A stretch of DNA of 64,000 nt from Choanephora cucurbitarum. Taxonomy: Eukaryota; Mucoromycota; Mucoromycetes; Mucorales; Choanephoraceae. Location of the stretch: assembly GCA_025331435.1 (NCBI GenBank), contig JAIWNI010000060.1, positions 123,191 through 187,190 of the forward strand, read 5' to 3'. The notes under the pieces are model-generated. The model ran no database searches, was not told the DNA's origin, and saw only the letters and a list, made by a program, of their open reading frames with translations. A program made the position numbers and the translations under genes. Shown here piece after piece: positions 36,101-48,615 of the stretch. Each line of letters begins with the position of its first letter. The stretch's first letter is position 1.

Positions 36101-39100
36101 AGTGGCATCGAATAACATGGGCTCAGCAATGATCTGATTCTTTACAGTGTTGAATGATCTCGATAACAAAATCTTCCATTGAAAGTGCTCAATAGGACTC
36201 CATTCAGGTGGTGGCTGAATAGCAATAAAAGTCTTGAGTGTTAATCTTATACCTAGATTTTTTTTGGATACATCTATCACTTACTGCGAATAATAAAGAT
36301 TTCACTATAGTACTTGCAATAAAGCCTTGCTTGTTGTCAATCGGTTTATGGATAGATTCATGTTCAGTATAAGCAATGAATCCCATCTGGCTCTCGATCA
36401 CTTTGTTTAGGCTTTTCAACTTATCCAAAATAACTGTAAAATACGTTGTGTTGTGTTGTTCAATGGCTGCTTGCCCTGTGACCTTAAGGAACTGAGTCTG
36501 AGCTTGATCCAAAAGCGTATTAATTTGCTGAGCAATCTAACGATATTGTACTTAAGCTTCCGTTTTTTTTTTGTTATGGGGTAAAGGCAAGGTAAGGTTT
36601 ACCTTAGGATCAGATTGTTCAAGTTGTTCTACAAATTCAAATCGTGATAATAGTATGTCGTGCCATACATCCATACGATCCATCCGCTCATTTGGATATC
36701 TTTACAATTCATATAAACACACTTTAGACGGTTAAGACAAAAACTAAAAATGACTCACCTTGACATGAGTTGTTTGACAAACTTCTCGACTTGCTGAACC
36801 TGAATTGTACCGTCTTCAAAGCTTTTATGCAAATTCAAATAATCTTCCAATTCGACGGCCTATAGAAACCATTCAATAACAAAGTATGTTTAGAAGAGTA
36901 CACATCAATGCTAGCAGCAATTGAAACCTTACTCGTTGCAATTGACTGAGCTTCGATAAACGGCTTGTATGAGCTAACGGATGCAAAGTTGTCCAAGAGC
37001 TTAGAATTGAGTCATAGAATTGACCGATTACTTGTCTAGCACGACTGTAATTATGACGGTATGTCTCCACAAGAGAGGTTTCTAATGCAGGCAAGTTAGC
37101 TGTTACCGTTGCAGTTCTTTCACTTCATCCACTCTCACCATAGGCAAAGCGATGTAAGATCTCACGACGGTGCATATCATTCTCGTAGGCTAAATCCAAG
37201 AATCGAAAGATTGGGTTGGGATTATTTGTTGTCCATTCGCTAACCATATTATTTGGATCTGTTGTGATTGCATTTTTCTTTAGTTTTGAGAAGCTTCTCA
37301 TAAAGTAAGAAAGGTATGGGTCCTGTTGTAGAATTCGTATTCATAAATAGAACATCCTATCTCAAGTTTTGTTTGACAAAAAAGTTACCTGACAATCTGT
37401 CCATAGTTTTTGCAAACTGTTTTCAGTCATGCTAAGTGTATCTCTAGCAATCAAATCCCATTGACCCAACTGTGTTCTGCAGTAGAGCATCTGTTGTTCC
37501 CATAAAGATTTTTCAGTAACATTCGCATTTTTTCCTTCTTCAACCAGTGCTCTGTCAAAATAATTGAACGAACTAGCAAAGTCGCCCTTGTTCTGAGCTT
37601 TTACACCAGCTGATATATTGTTTTGGTTTAAGAAATGTCAGTGACTAGAAAAATGTTGACACTTTAGAATGGACTACAAACCTTTGGCGTATTCATTAGA
37701 GACGACATTGGCCAAATAACTGTTTTGAAAGATTTCTAGTTCATCTATATCTTGATAAAGAAGAGAAAGATAAATCCATTTCTCTTTAGTTGGCGGTAAG
37801 CTGTTGAACGCTCTCTTTTTGGCTATAATAAGAAGAATTAGATAAATCAAGCATAATGGTTTATAAATAATAAGTGTTCGTACGTTTGGGAGCATCAGTT
37901 CCATTTAACAGTTGCCTTTCTAAAATAGCAATACCAATATGATGGTTGTAACTCTTACTGCTAACATCTTTTATGACAAGACCATCTATAGATGCTCCTA
38001 AATCAAACACAATTCTCAAGAAAGACCCAATTGTAGGAGTAAAGTTAGCAGTGCTTTTTCGAAGATGACTGTTGATCATGTCAACTATGGTTGCTTGAAA
38101 CTCGTCTCCTTTAGACTGTAGACGCATGTATGAGTAAGATTGGCTTACTATGTTAGAATAATGATAGTCTTACCGTCTGTTTCGTTTCGTTGACTACACT
38201 GACAACCAAACTACTATAAAGTAAACGAGATATATTAAAGTCTGCTCTCGCAAGGACTTCAAGAGGAGAAATAAGATCTCTTCGAGGGATTTGGATGTCC
38301 GGAAGTTCACCTTCAACAAACAGAAATAATGAGCAATTGGTTAGTATGACAAAGTTAGGAAATCACTTTACCTAAGCGATAAGCTCGACTGAGCGTCACT
38401 TTTTTCTCTCCAGCTTCTTTCATAGAATTTAGCAAGTTGTGATACTTCTTCTGTAGTTGCTCATTACGGTCAGCATGAAATCTACTAACAACACTTTTTG
38501 TCTCAGTAAGGAATCGCTTGTTATAGTATGGATTTGGCCTTTGATCGGTTTTCTTAGTGTAACTTCATAAATGAAGAAAATGTTAGGTTCAATCAAAAGC
38601 ATGAAGAGCTGCCTCTATGTTTTAAGGTGAGCGTTAATTACCTATCATCATCTTCCATATCGTGAACTTCATCTATTTTGTCAAACAGTATTCTGTCATC
38701 ATCTGTTGGATTGAATGTAGCCACCAGGGATCGACCAGTTCCTTGAGTTACACTAAATTCAAGCAAACTTTGTGTTCTTCTGAGCTCAAGCTTCAAGTCT
38801 TCCATTCCCAACTATGTCGCATTTAGAAAAACACATTGTTTAGTATCCTGATACTTTAAGATATGAAAGGAAGACACTAGTCTATGTTGTATCTTACAGT
38901 GCTTTGTTGACTTTCCGAGAAGAGAGGAGTCATATAAGAAGTGCTCTGCTTCCAATTGGTATTGATTTTTTGGTACCCAGCGTCAAATCGTGCTTCTGGC
39001 AATGGCTTATCAAAAATAGGTTCATTTATATCATAAGTGCCTTTTGTGTTTTCGAGTATGACATGTGTAGCATAGAGAAGGTAAGTATCTTGAGTTTCAT

Positions 39101-42100
39101 CCATGTAAAGATCACTATTGATCATCAAAAAAGAAAACTAAATATAAAGTTTCATTTGCATAGCAAGTAAAAAAAATATGAATGTACCTTGTGATTGTTG
39201 ATATAGTTGAGCAGATATCATCGGTAATTTTCCATGTAGTTTTCACAAATTCAAGCATTTCCAGAGAGATAGCTTCATCTTTATCCACAAGACCTTTCAA
39301 AACTTCAGCCTTGATCAAAGTTCTTATACCAATTAAATGATCGTTCTTAAACGCCTTTCTTAAGAACCTAAAATATAAAGACTAGATAAAAACAGATCAG
39401 AATGTAAGAACAAGTGATACAATGTGATTAACCTACTCGACATTCAGTATTTGAATGGCCCGAAAAGATTTTGATGATGTCCAAAGTAATTTGCTCAATG
39501 CTATCGTCCTGTATGACATCGAATACTGTATTGAGCACTTTTAAAATAACTGTCTGATGTTTGATGTCTTGACTAAACAGCATTTTTGGAATGTTCGCAT
39601 TATGCAAACAGTTGAATATGTCTTCGTCCTTTTCTTTTGACCAACAGGCATCAATGAAATTTAGGGCAAGCATTTTATCATCTGCACTAAGTCTTCCCAG
39701 ACGGAAAGTAACGGACGAAAAAAGTTCTTCGCCAAGTTCTCCGTCATGTAGATAAATACGATTCATGCATTTAAGAAACTGCTTGTCTGAATGATCTCTT
39801 GAACTTCCCATAGTCGTTAACTAATGTACGCAAAGTTATTAAGGATGCTCTATTGTTCGCAAGTAGTCAAGGAACCTACCAATCTTTTGTACAAATCCCG
39901 TACTTGGTTTTCTATTGGGCTTTTTTGCTGCTTCAAGAACTTCAAAGACCAGCTCATTAACTAGACATAAATAAGCAACTGTTAGAAAGGAAAAAAAAAA
40001 GAACTAGGTTTAGTGCCTTTACCTCTGCTGCATTGGCTGGTATATCTGCACTCTTTCTTCCTTTGTACAAAATATTCCTAGCCATAGCAGACAAGAACAC
40101 AAGCTCAGGTAGATCATGAAGAAAACTAAATTCGCTGGGTGCGTAAATATTGACGCCATTACTATACACAATACCAGCAACTTGTAATCCAACAACGTTT
40201 TTGAATTCTTCGCCTTGAGGATGATTAAAATGCTCATAGATAGCTCGCTATTATCAAATAAAGATAATGGTCAGTGAAGAAGAAGTCATTCAACATGTAT
40301 TCATGCATTACACTAGGTACTGGACAGAATTTGCCCCAGTTTTGAAAGATGCCCCTAATAATTTGAATGTTACTTCTTGTGATTCGAGGACTATTGTGAT
40401 AAACATGAGCAATAAGGTATTCCTAATAATACGTCAAGAGAAAAAAATAAATATCATTCATCATACAAATAACATGATAGTAGCCTACCATGAATTGAAA
40501 CAGTATTCTTTTTGAGTGAGTGGTTGAAGGGTGAGGTATTTCAGTTTGTCTTCCCCAGACAATAAGAATGATACAGATATCTTGTGTCAAATAATTGATA
40601 GGTGTACCAAATTCGCTACCTTGAGTTACAAAGTTCATCAACGGCAAGACCCAATGCTGAGCATAGTGTTCAAAGGCGAAGGGGTAATTAGCTATAAGTC
40701 TTGCAATGTATACTTGAATTTTTATATCTTCTGCTGATGTAAATGCGTTGTTGAGATCAGCCATCCATTTTGGCATCGTATGTGTACTTTCATTTGGAGG
40801 AAGAATATCATTATGTAGTTTTCTTATAGCATTAGTGATTGGTAGCATAATGGGGTGTTCATTCAAATTGTCTATTTCTAATTCTTCGTCTGTGTCATTC
40901 TGCTGACTAGCTTTTGACTCATCCCATCCATCTTCCATTGTGACGTCTTCATCAATAGGATTGGTTGCATCTTCATTGTCTTTTTGATCTGCGTTCTCAG
41001 CTTCTGTTTGATTCTCTTGCAAGATAGTCTAATAAAAACAGAAAACATACACTGTAAGCGAAATACACTATGTTAGAGACAGATACATTGAAACTTACTT
41101 CTGAAAATGTTGCTTGACTCAAACTATTGAAAGTAAGGCTTGTTAGATATCAAATTCATCCATCAAATTCCAATATATTACCTGCTTCCCTTCAAATCAA
41201 TGGAAGACATGTACTTGGAGGTCTCATCATCGTGGGTTGAATGACCTGCTCGAATTGCTAAATCCTTAACCCTTTGTTTTGGCATAGGCTGATCTAACTC
41301 AAGAACGAGATGTAACTTATGTGTCGAATCAATGATATCGTCCCAGATATAAGAGTATGTTCCTTTACAAAAAAACTGTTCATATAATCCTGGTTTGTCG
41401 GACATGCGTAAGAGGGCTGCGATCATAGCATTGACGGTTGCTTGAGTATAACTAAAATATTCTGCACGTCCATCCTTTGGTTTTTCATAACTGGTAGAAT
41501 TACGCATATAAGTAAACACACCCAGAACAGAAGCATGCATGATCTTTTTGCGTGTGTTTTCTGGTGACTTGAGCCATGCTTGATTGATGCGACTGTCTTT
41601 GTCTACATGTTCTTTTGGGAGTCGCTCGTACATGACCTGAATCAAGCGGAGGCAGCAAGCTCTTAACCCCCAATCCAATGGTTTGTTGATGACAAACTTT
41701 GTCTTATCTTCAGCGGCAACAGCAAATCCAAGTATATAGCTTATGTTTTTCTCGAAAAATGCAACAATATGATTATCTTCAGCATTGGCAAACAAAAAGA
41801 TGATCAACTCAATCAAGTTACGTCTGTGCATCAAAAGATAATTGTCATCTTTGAATAGACTATTTAAGATACAAAAAAATGTCAAAAAAAGATTAAGAGA
41901 GAGAAAGAGAAAGGTTTGTCACTACACTTACTCAAAGCAATCCTGTGAAATGCTCAGGAAACTGTTTAAACCTAAGTTTCTAGAGAATCGCTCTATACTC
42001 TTGTTGATTGCAGCTTCATGTATATGTTTCTCCTCTTGAACAAAGGTCACTTTAAGCAGTTTGAAAATCATTACTGATTTAAATGTTGCCATCGTATCCA

Positions 42101-45100
42101 AAAGCTTATCCAGCACACCAACATATTCGTTGTACCTATTTATATAGAATTGAGTATTTATTACAAGTCTCAAAGTACTCTACACTAACTACACTTCAAC
42201 TTACATGACTGATCCTTTTTTCAAGAGTGATGTAGGATTGGGCGCATCTTTGATAAAGGTGTTATACAATACATTTGAAAGCTACAAGATAACGCAGGAA
42301 ATTAGCTTTGCCAAAAGGGTTAACTGCATTGCTTACTTTTTCAGTGTGGTCTTCATCAAGACAAATAAAGATGGGCAATAGATCAAGTGCGGCACTTTTC
42401 ACTTTGAAAGCATTTTCTTTCTCAAGTAATCGCATGAACGTTTGCCAAAGCAAATCAAATATAGGCTTTCGCTTTGATCTTGAGAGGATTCCTGGATCAG
42501 CACCAAACAAAAGTTTTAGGAAGGCAACCAAGTCAAACAGCTGCTCATCGTTGTTCCAATTTTGAGTGCTTTAAAAGGAAAAATTAGGAGCATTTCTAAA
42601 GATAAAGGATAGCGAAAGTAACTTACATGGCTTCTATCAATGCAGTGTGCTCAACAAGCTAAGAGAAAAAAAAACAGGACTAAGCATTGTATCAAAAATT
42701 GAAAGAAGAAAGAGTGATGACTTACATGGTTTGTAACACTCCAAACGAGCTTTCGGTGACTAAGTCTATTGTTCTTGAGAAACTCAAAGAAAAGAAACAA
42801 ATACTCATGTATCAAAGCGGAATTGACAGATCGTGAGAAGACTTCAGAAAACACATCAAAGTTGTTGGCAATACAATCCGAGACCTAAGTACACATTTGT
42901 GAGTTAAGCAGTCAAACATTGTATCGTTTGTTTATCTTACGTATACAATGTGTCTTTGAAAAATCTCAACTTTTTGGTGCGGGTCAAATGTCTCTAATGG
43001 TCCTGATAAGCCCAATAATTGAGTAGCGTACCTCTTTGCAAAACCAGCTTGCGAAAACACTATCAGTAACAAACTTCCTGTCAACTGTAATTGAAGAGGC
43101 TTTTGTGCACCAGGACATAAGGCAAGATAGGTGTTCAAAAGAAGGTTGTAGTAATTATGTGTTGTACTTGGGTAACTGTAGTTTAATTGATGACCCTTTT
43201 GACAGACGGCTTCAAGCATATCAATGGATTGTAGGAACCTAATGCCCTCCACTGTCTGAATAATTTGAATCATGGATGAACGATCTTTAAATGAAGGAGT
43301 GTTGTTAGATAATACTCAACATGTACTTGCATTCTATCTTTTTTTTTTTTTTTACCAATATTTAGCTTTGCATTTAGCGCAATGTCTATTTCTTCGGATT
43401 GCAATAATCGACTTATAGAAGTTGCCAGTTCGTCCACAAATTTCATGAAACCCTTTTCCTTCATTGTCAAAATATAACCTTTCGCTATATCAAACATACG
43501 AGCGACACTGGAATGTGTGATGGCGTTGCCTTGATAAGATTGGATTGTTTCTGAGATCTCTTTAGGAAGCAACAAAGTGGACGCAACACTATCTATAAAA
43601 TGAGAATGGTACAGCACATTGGAGAACACGCGCTCAAGATATTGAAAGCATCGATCACCCTGTTGTTTTGATTTCAAAATAAGATCAAAGAAATAAATAA
43701 GTCGGACTGACAGATAGGCATAGATGGAGATGATTTTGTGTTTCTCAACAATGCTCTCTTGCAACTTTTCTTCAAGATAATCAGAAGGCTTATTGCGTAC
43801 CAAGAAAGAGATAGCTTCCAAAATAGCAGAGGATGTCATTTCAAGCAAAGTCAATGGATCAATAATATCACGTTCAATAAGCCAAATGTAGCCGTCCAAC
43901 GCACTATTCACATGCTTGATCCAATGAAGGTACCCTGTCAACACATGGTTCTCATCATCAGTCACTGAAGGCGTCTTCAATTGATTGTTTTCAAACACAC
44001 GAACAAGGAAAAGAGGATCATTCTTCAATTGATGATGCAACCACTGCTTTGGAGTCATGCGTTCGTTCAAAAAGACACAGAATTCAGCAAAGAAATTAAT
44101 GCAGACTTTAGCATAGGTGCGTTGCAGTTTACCACTTTGCTCAAATGTCCAATGGACTAAAGTCGGAAGATCCTTAACGTTTTGATTGCTAATGAATGCA
44201 TTTCGCGTGTCAGTGGTACAGAAAATAGGCGCTTTCTCTCGAAGAATACGCCTGATATGTGAAATTGCCTCAACAATCTGATCGCGTGTGCCCACTGAAG
44301 GATGATCGTTTTCAGCTATCTTTAGACTGAGAAACAGCTGTCCAAGAATTTCAATCGTAAAGATCTTGACTAACTTTTCTTCTTCTCGAAACAATCGATA
44401 GATGCGGTTGAAAACCAAGGCAGCACCAAACCGTTTTGAAACGCTTGGACTGGCCATCAGATTGTACAGTCTTCTGAGGAGAGAACGGATGTTGTCTGCA
44501 CCTTCAGATGAACGCGAAGTTTGTTTGATGGACCACTTCACAAACTCTTGAATACATTCAGCTCCATAGTCTCGAAGACCAGCATCGGTACTACAGGAAG
44601 CTTCCAAAAGGGCTTGTAATAATGTCACTGTTTCGGTATTTTCAGATTGTGCATTGTTCGTTAACCAATGGATCACTTGAGCATAAAGTGCCTGAAACAT
44701 GTCTCTGGTGATCTGATCTGGATCAATGGCCAGTCGAAGCATGATGGGGAAGATATGCAGATAGAATTTATAGAATTCAGACGTCTTGGGTCCTGACTGA
44801 CTCGTAGGTCGAAAGGCACTACTGCCAATCATGTAAAGCAATAGACCGTGCAGTAATTCACAGGCTGCAATCTTGACTTGTCTGTCAGGAGAGGATTCAG
44901 CCAGCTCGCAAATACGTGGAAGATATTCGTCTAGATAAATGGTGACTTTGATGTTCTTGAAAGGAACTCGAAGCTCAACTCGTCTCTCGGAATCCCAGGC
45001 AAGTATGTCCGTCTTTTGGGCCGTCACTTCATCTCTCAACAGAAGCTGCTTGTTTTTGCCTCCTAATTTGCCTAGGAACTGCATCATTCTTCGTTGAAGT

Positions 45101-48100
45101 GCAGGAAGATCGGAATAGTTACGTTTCACTACACCCAGCTGTCCAGACGTCTTTCGTGTGTTGGCCACTTCATAGCGACGTTGTTGTGCTGTGGGTATTC
45201 TCAAGTTTTTCTTTGTGCTCTCTTGTTCGATAGTAGATGAAACAACACCCACCAACAGGTATTCATTGATGCATGGCAAGATATGAGACAGAAACTTGGA
45301 GTCAATATTGAAGTTCAGATCGGGATCAAGTAACTTGTCCAGACTGTCCATGGCAACAGCTGCAAGAGGGTGGTAGGAAATACCTAATCTCAGTGCCTTT
45401 TCAAGAGGTGTGATGAGTTCGTTGACATCAAAGAACTCAACTGGGTAGGATAGCAAGAGATGTAAGCAGGAAGCTAATAATTCGTCTGTGAATTGTTGAA
45501 GTCGATGCCATACTTCTCTCAAATACTCTCTCACTATAAGGTAAGTCACATATTCCTTTGGCTAATAGAAAGTGTTTAGATGTACATATCAGAAACCTGA
45601 TCTTCACATTTCATGACATATATATATATAAAGAATTGAAGAAAAAAGAAGGACACCTTACCTTATCAAGTTGATGTGTAGATCCATTTCGTTCATGATA
45701 AAGAAAAACATGACAACCTTGGAAGAAGTGAAGTTTTTCACAGGCAATCAAGATATCAGCTTGCATTCGATAGAACCCACTGACTAAGGGATGCAATACA
45801 CTCAAATCAATGATAGCAGAACTTGCGACATGAACCCAATGGGCAAGACGAGCATGATCAATTTCTTGAAAGATGGCAGACCAGAACTTGACGAAATTCT
45901 GAAAGAGAAGAAAATCCTTTCGATTGACAGGCACAAGTGAACTACTCACAATTGTCACGCCATGCTCCTCATTGCCTTCTCCCATGTTCTTTAACTTCAT
46001 ATTGAACGTCTTGATGAGTTTGAGCGAGTTGGATATAAAGGCATCATAAAGCGCTTCCGTCAAACCCTCTGGATCCACAACATGTGCATCTTGATAAAAG
46101 TAACGCACATTTTCAATCGCCACATCCTCTTCATCGTCAGCTTCCTCTTTCTCATGCTGTTCTGTCTTTGGTGCTTGACTTTTGTAGGTTTTCAAAAGAA
46201 TCTTCCAGAAATACAATAACTCGGTATATAATGGATGATCTTCTTCTTCAGGAGATCTTGCAGTAGTACAGGTACAAACAAGTGTCTTTTCAACTTTACA
46301 AAAAAAGGGATTAGTTCTATCTTCTGACAAAACGAGATCATAATTGACTTACATAAAGTATTGACAAAACTTCGAAATGTTCCTTCACTCTTTTTATAAA
46401 GCATGCGTAAGAGTTCACGTATATAGAGACATCCACTTCGTCGATAAAATCCAGAGATATCATGATAATTCTTGACAAAGATATCACACATTTGATGAAT
46501 GGTGTCCATAAGCTCTACTGGGATTGATTCGAATTCTTCAGCAAATAAGGTATAGGATCGAATGAAGGCAGGAAGATGACGCAAATATTGCTTTTGATTT
46601 GCATTTGCCCTGATACCCAAAAAAAAAATGAGATGGTTGATACCTATGGTCCAAGACAACTTACTCAGAATAAAACCAATCGCTGATACGTACTAAACTG
46701 TTACGTAAACCATCAATTTCCTTGGAGCTTAACTTTTTCGAGAAAATTTTTGAGAAATAACCTATGCTACGAATGGCTGCAGAGACCTGATTGATGTTCT
46801 CCAAACTATCTGCGTCCTCTAATGTCTTTTTGAACTTTTGCATAAACACCTAAAAAAAGAGAGTTTAAATGTCCCTGTACGCTTCTTTTCTTAAACACTA
46901 TGAGCTTTACCGTAAATATAGCTGTCTCTCGAGCACCATCCACATTATCATACAATGCTACTGAAAGCTAAATAGTGATACTGAATACACCCATCCCAAT
47001 CAATGAACACAAGCACACTTACCTGTCTCAAGAATTCTTCATAGGAGGCAACACCGAATTTATAACAAGCAACATTATGATGCGTAGCCCAGAACTGAAG
47101 AGATCCATACAGACGTTCACAATGAGGTAAAACAAGGTGACTAAACAGGCTGGCATTCTCTCTAAACAAAATAAGAGCAGAGAGAGGAGCAGCAAAGCGA
47201 GAGGTCTCTCTGAAAGCATACAGTACCTTGATAATCACCTGCAGCAACTGAGCAATCTCTTCTGACTCAAATGAAAACCGATGCAAGAGAGAGTTGAGAC
47301 AGGTCAGACTGCCACTGATGATGTTGCCTTCACCTTCTGTTTTAGCTTGGTTGCTGACTTGATGAAGTACACTATCAAAGCACCATCGCTTTAGTGTAGA
47401 ACGTTTTGCTTCAGATACAATCTGTGTATGGTATTGTGCCATCATGCCGAGTAACTCGAGTATCTTTGCCTTGACGGTTGTGGATTTCTTTTCTGTAATA
47501 TAATGGCTTGAAAACCTTATAGAAATAGTCAGTATCCAATGACTACTTTCATATTGGATGGTTACACTTCATAAATGGTTGAAAGATCAAAGTCGGTTGT
47601 ATCAAATTTGTTTTTAGGGTCCATCATGACCATCATGACCTCGATAGCCATTGATTTATTGTTTGCACTTCCTCTTTGACCAATAAAAGCACATTGACTC
47701 TACAGGAACAATTGTCAGTGTCTTGTGAAACCTTCAACATGAATAGCTTACTAGGATCAATCTAGCATGTTTCTGTAAGATTGAATTTGATTTTCGTTTC
47801 TTAAGAAAGGTACATAAGGTTTTAAGGATTTCAGATATAGCAGTCGCTATTTCACCCGTAGCTGATTCTCTAAACTTGAATAGAAAATAGGTAATAGCGC
47901 CTTCCTTTGAAAAGAGAAGCGAGCATGTGGTATCTATGAGAGGTGTTTGTCAGTAGACTATGCTGTTGGGATGTATTTCCAGTCTACCTAAATTATCTTC
48001 AGTCATGTAGGATAATAGCTCAAGACTGATATCATGAATCAGTTGCAATATTTCATCAGACTGAACTGGTGGTTTACAGGCTTCATGTAGTTTTTTAGCA

Positions 48101-48129
48101 TATGTCTCAACACGCTTTAGCTGCGACAT
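33139..48129 (-). CDS. PRKDC: DNA-dependent protein kinase catalytic subunit (DNA-PKcs)
   Basis: A giant PI3K-related kinase that acts with Ku in non-homologous end joining. The gene covers 15.0 kb with several dozen short introns and should encode roughly 4,000 aa, near the animal size; I did not splice every exon. The start is M-S-Q-L-K-R-V at 48129. The longest exon (about 43.3-45.5 kb) has DNA-PKcs-specific HEAT sequence: D-R-Q-V-K-I-A-A-C-E-L-L-H, F-V-K-W-S-I-K-Q, R-L-F-R-E-E-E. FAT-domain sequence lies near 35.2-37.1 kb. The kinase domain has L-V-K-G-G-E-D-L-R-L-D-E-R-I-E-Q-L-F, the catalytic G-I-G-D-R-H-L-Q-N-F (about 34.02 kb) and I-D-F-G-Y-A-F-G (about 33.9 kb). The FATC end reads Q-V-K-C-L-I-N-L-A-T-D, then A-G-W-Q-S-Y-L and stop. 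ATM, ATR and TOR are excluded by these motifs. All catalytic residues look intact. Confidence 0.94.
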
Positions 48130-48615
48130 ATTGATTGTTGTCAAAAAAAAACAAGAAAGAAAAAAAAAAAAGGGAAATTTAATTTTTACCTGTCCTATTT
48201 TATGCTCTTTTTTTTAAAATGATAGATTTTTATCATTGTGAGAAATCAGATTTTTTTTTTGGAAGGAAAGATATATCTATAAACTTATCAACAAGAGACT
48301 TTCCCCTTTAAAACGAAGCAAGAATCAACACAATTACTTCTTTCTTAAAGAGGTGATTTCTTGCATGTATGTATGTCTACACAAGCAAGATAGCTTAAAA
48401 TTCATATAGCTAAATCACATAGAACAAGGTTTTATTGACAACGAAGCAAATAGACTTCCCAAATAAGCTTTATGCTATTCACCATCAAGTGAAAAATGCA
48501 TTAAAAGACAAAAAGTTGCATTAATTTTTTTTCTTGCAGTCACAAAATGCATTCATTTAAAAACTTTTCCAAAAAAAATAAAAAAAAGGTAATACATACA
48601 TTACACGTTCATTCC
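48130..48615. promoter_or_regulatory. Divergent promoter region of DNA-PKcs and GRC3
   Basis: About 490 bases between two divergent start codons, AT-rich with several A/T runs and no clear TATA element. Both genes' promoters and leaders must lie here. Inferred from layout. Confidence 0.5.
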
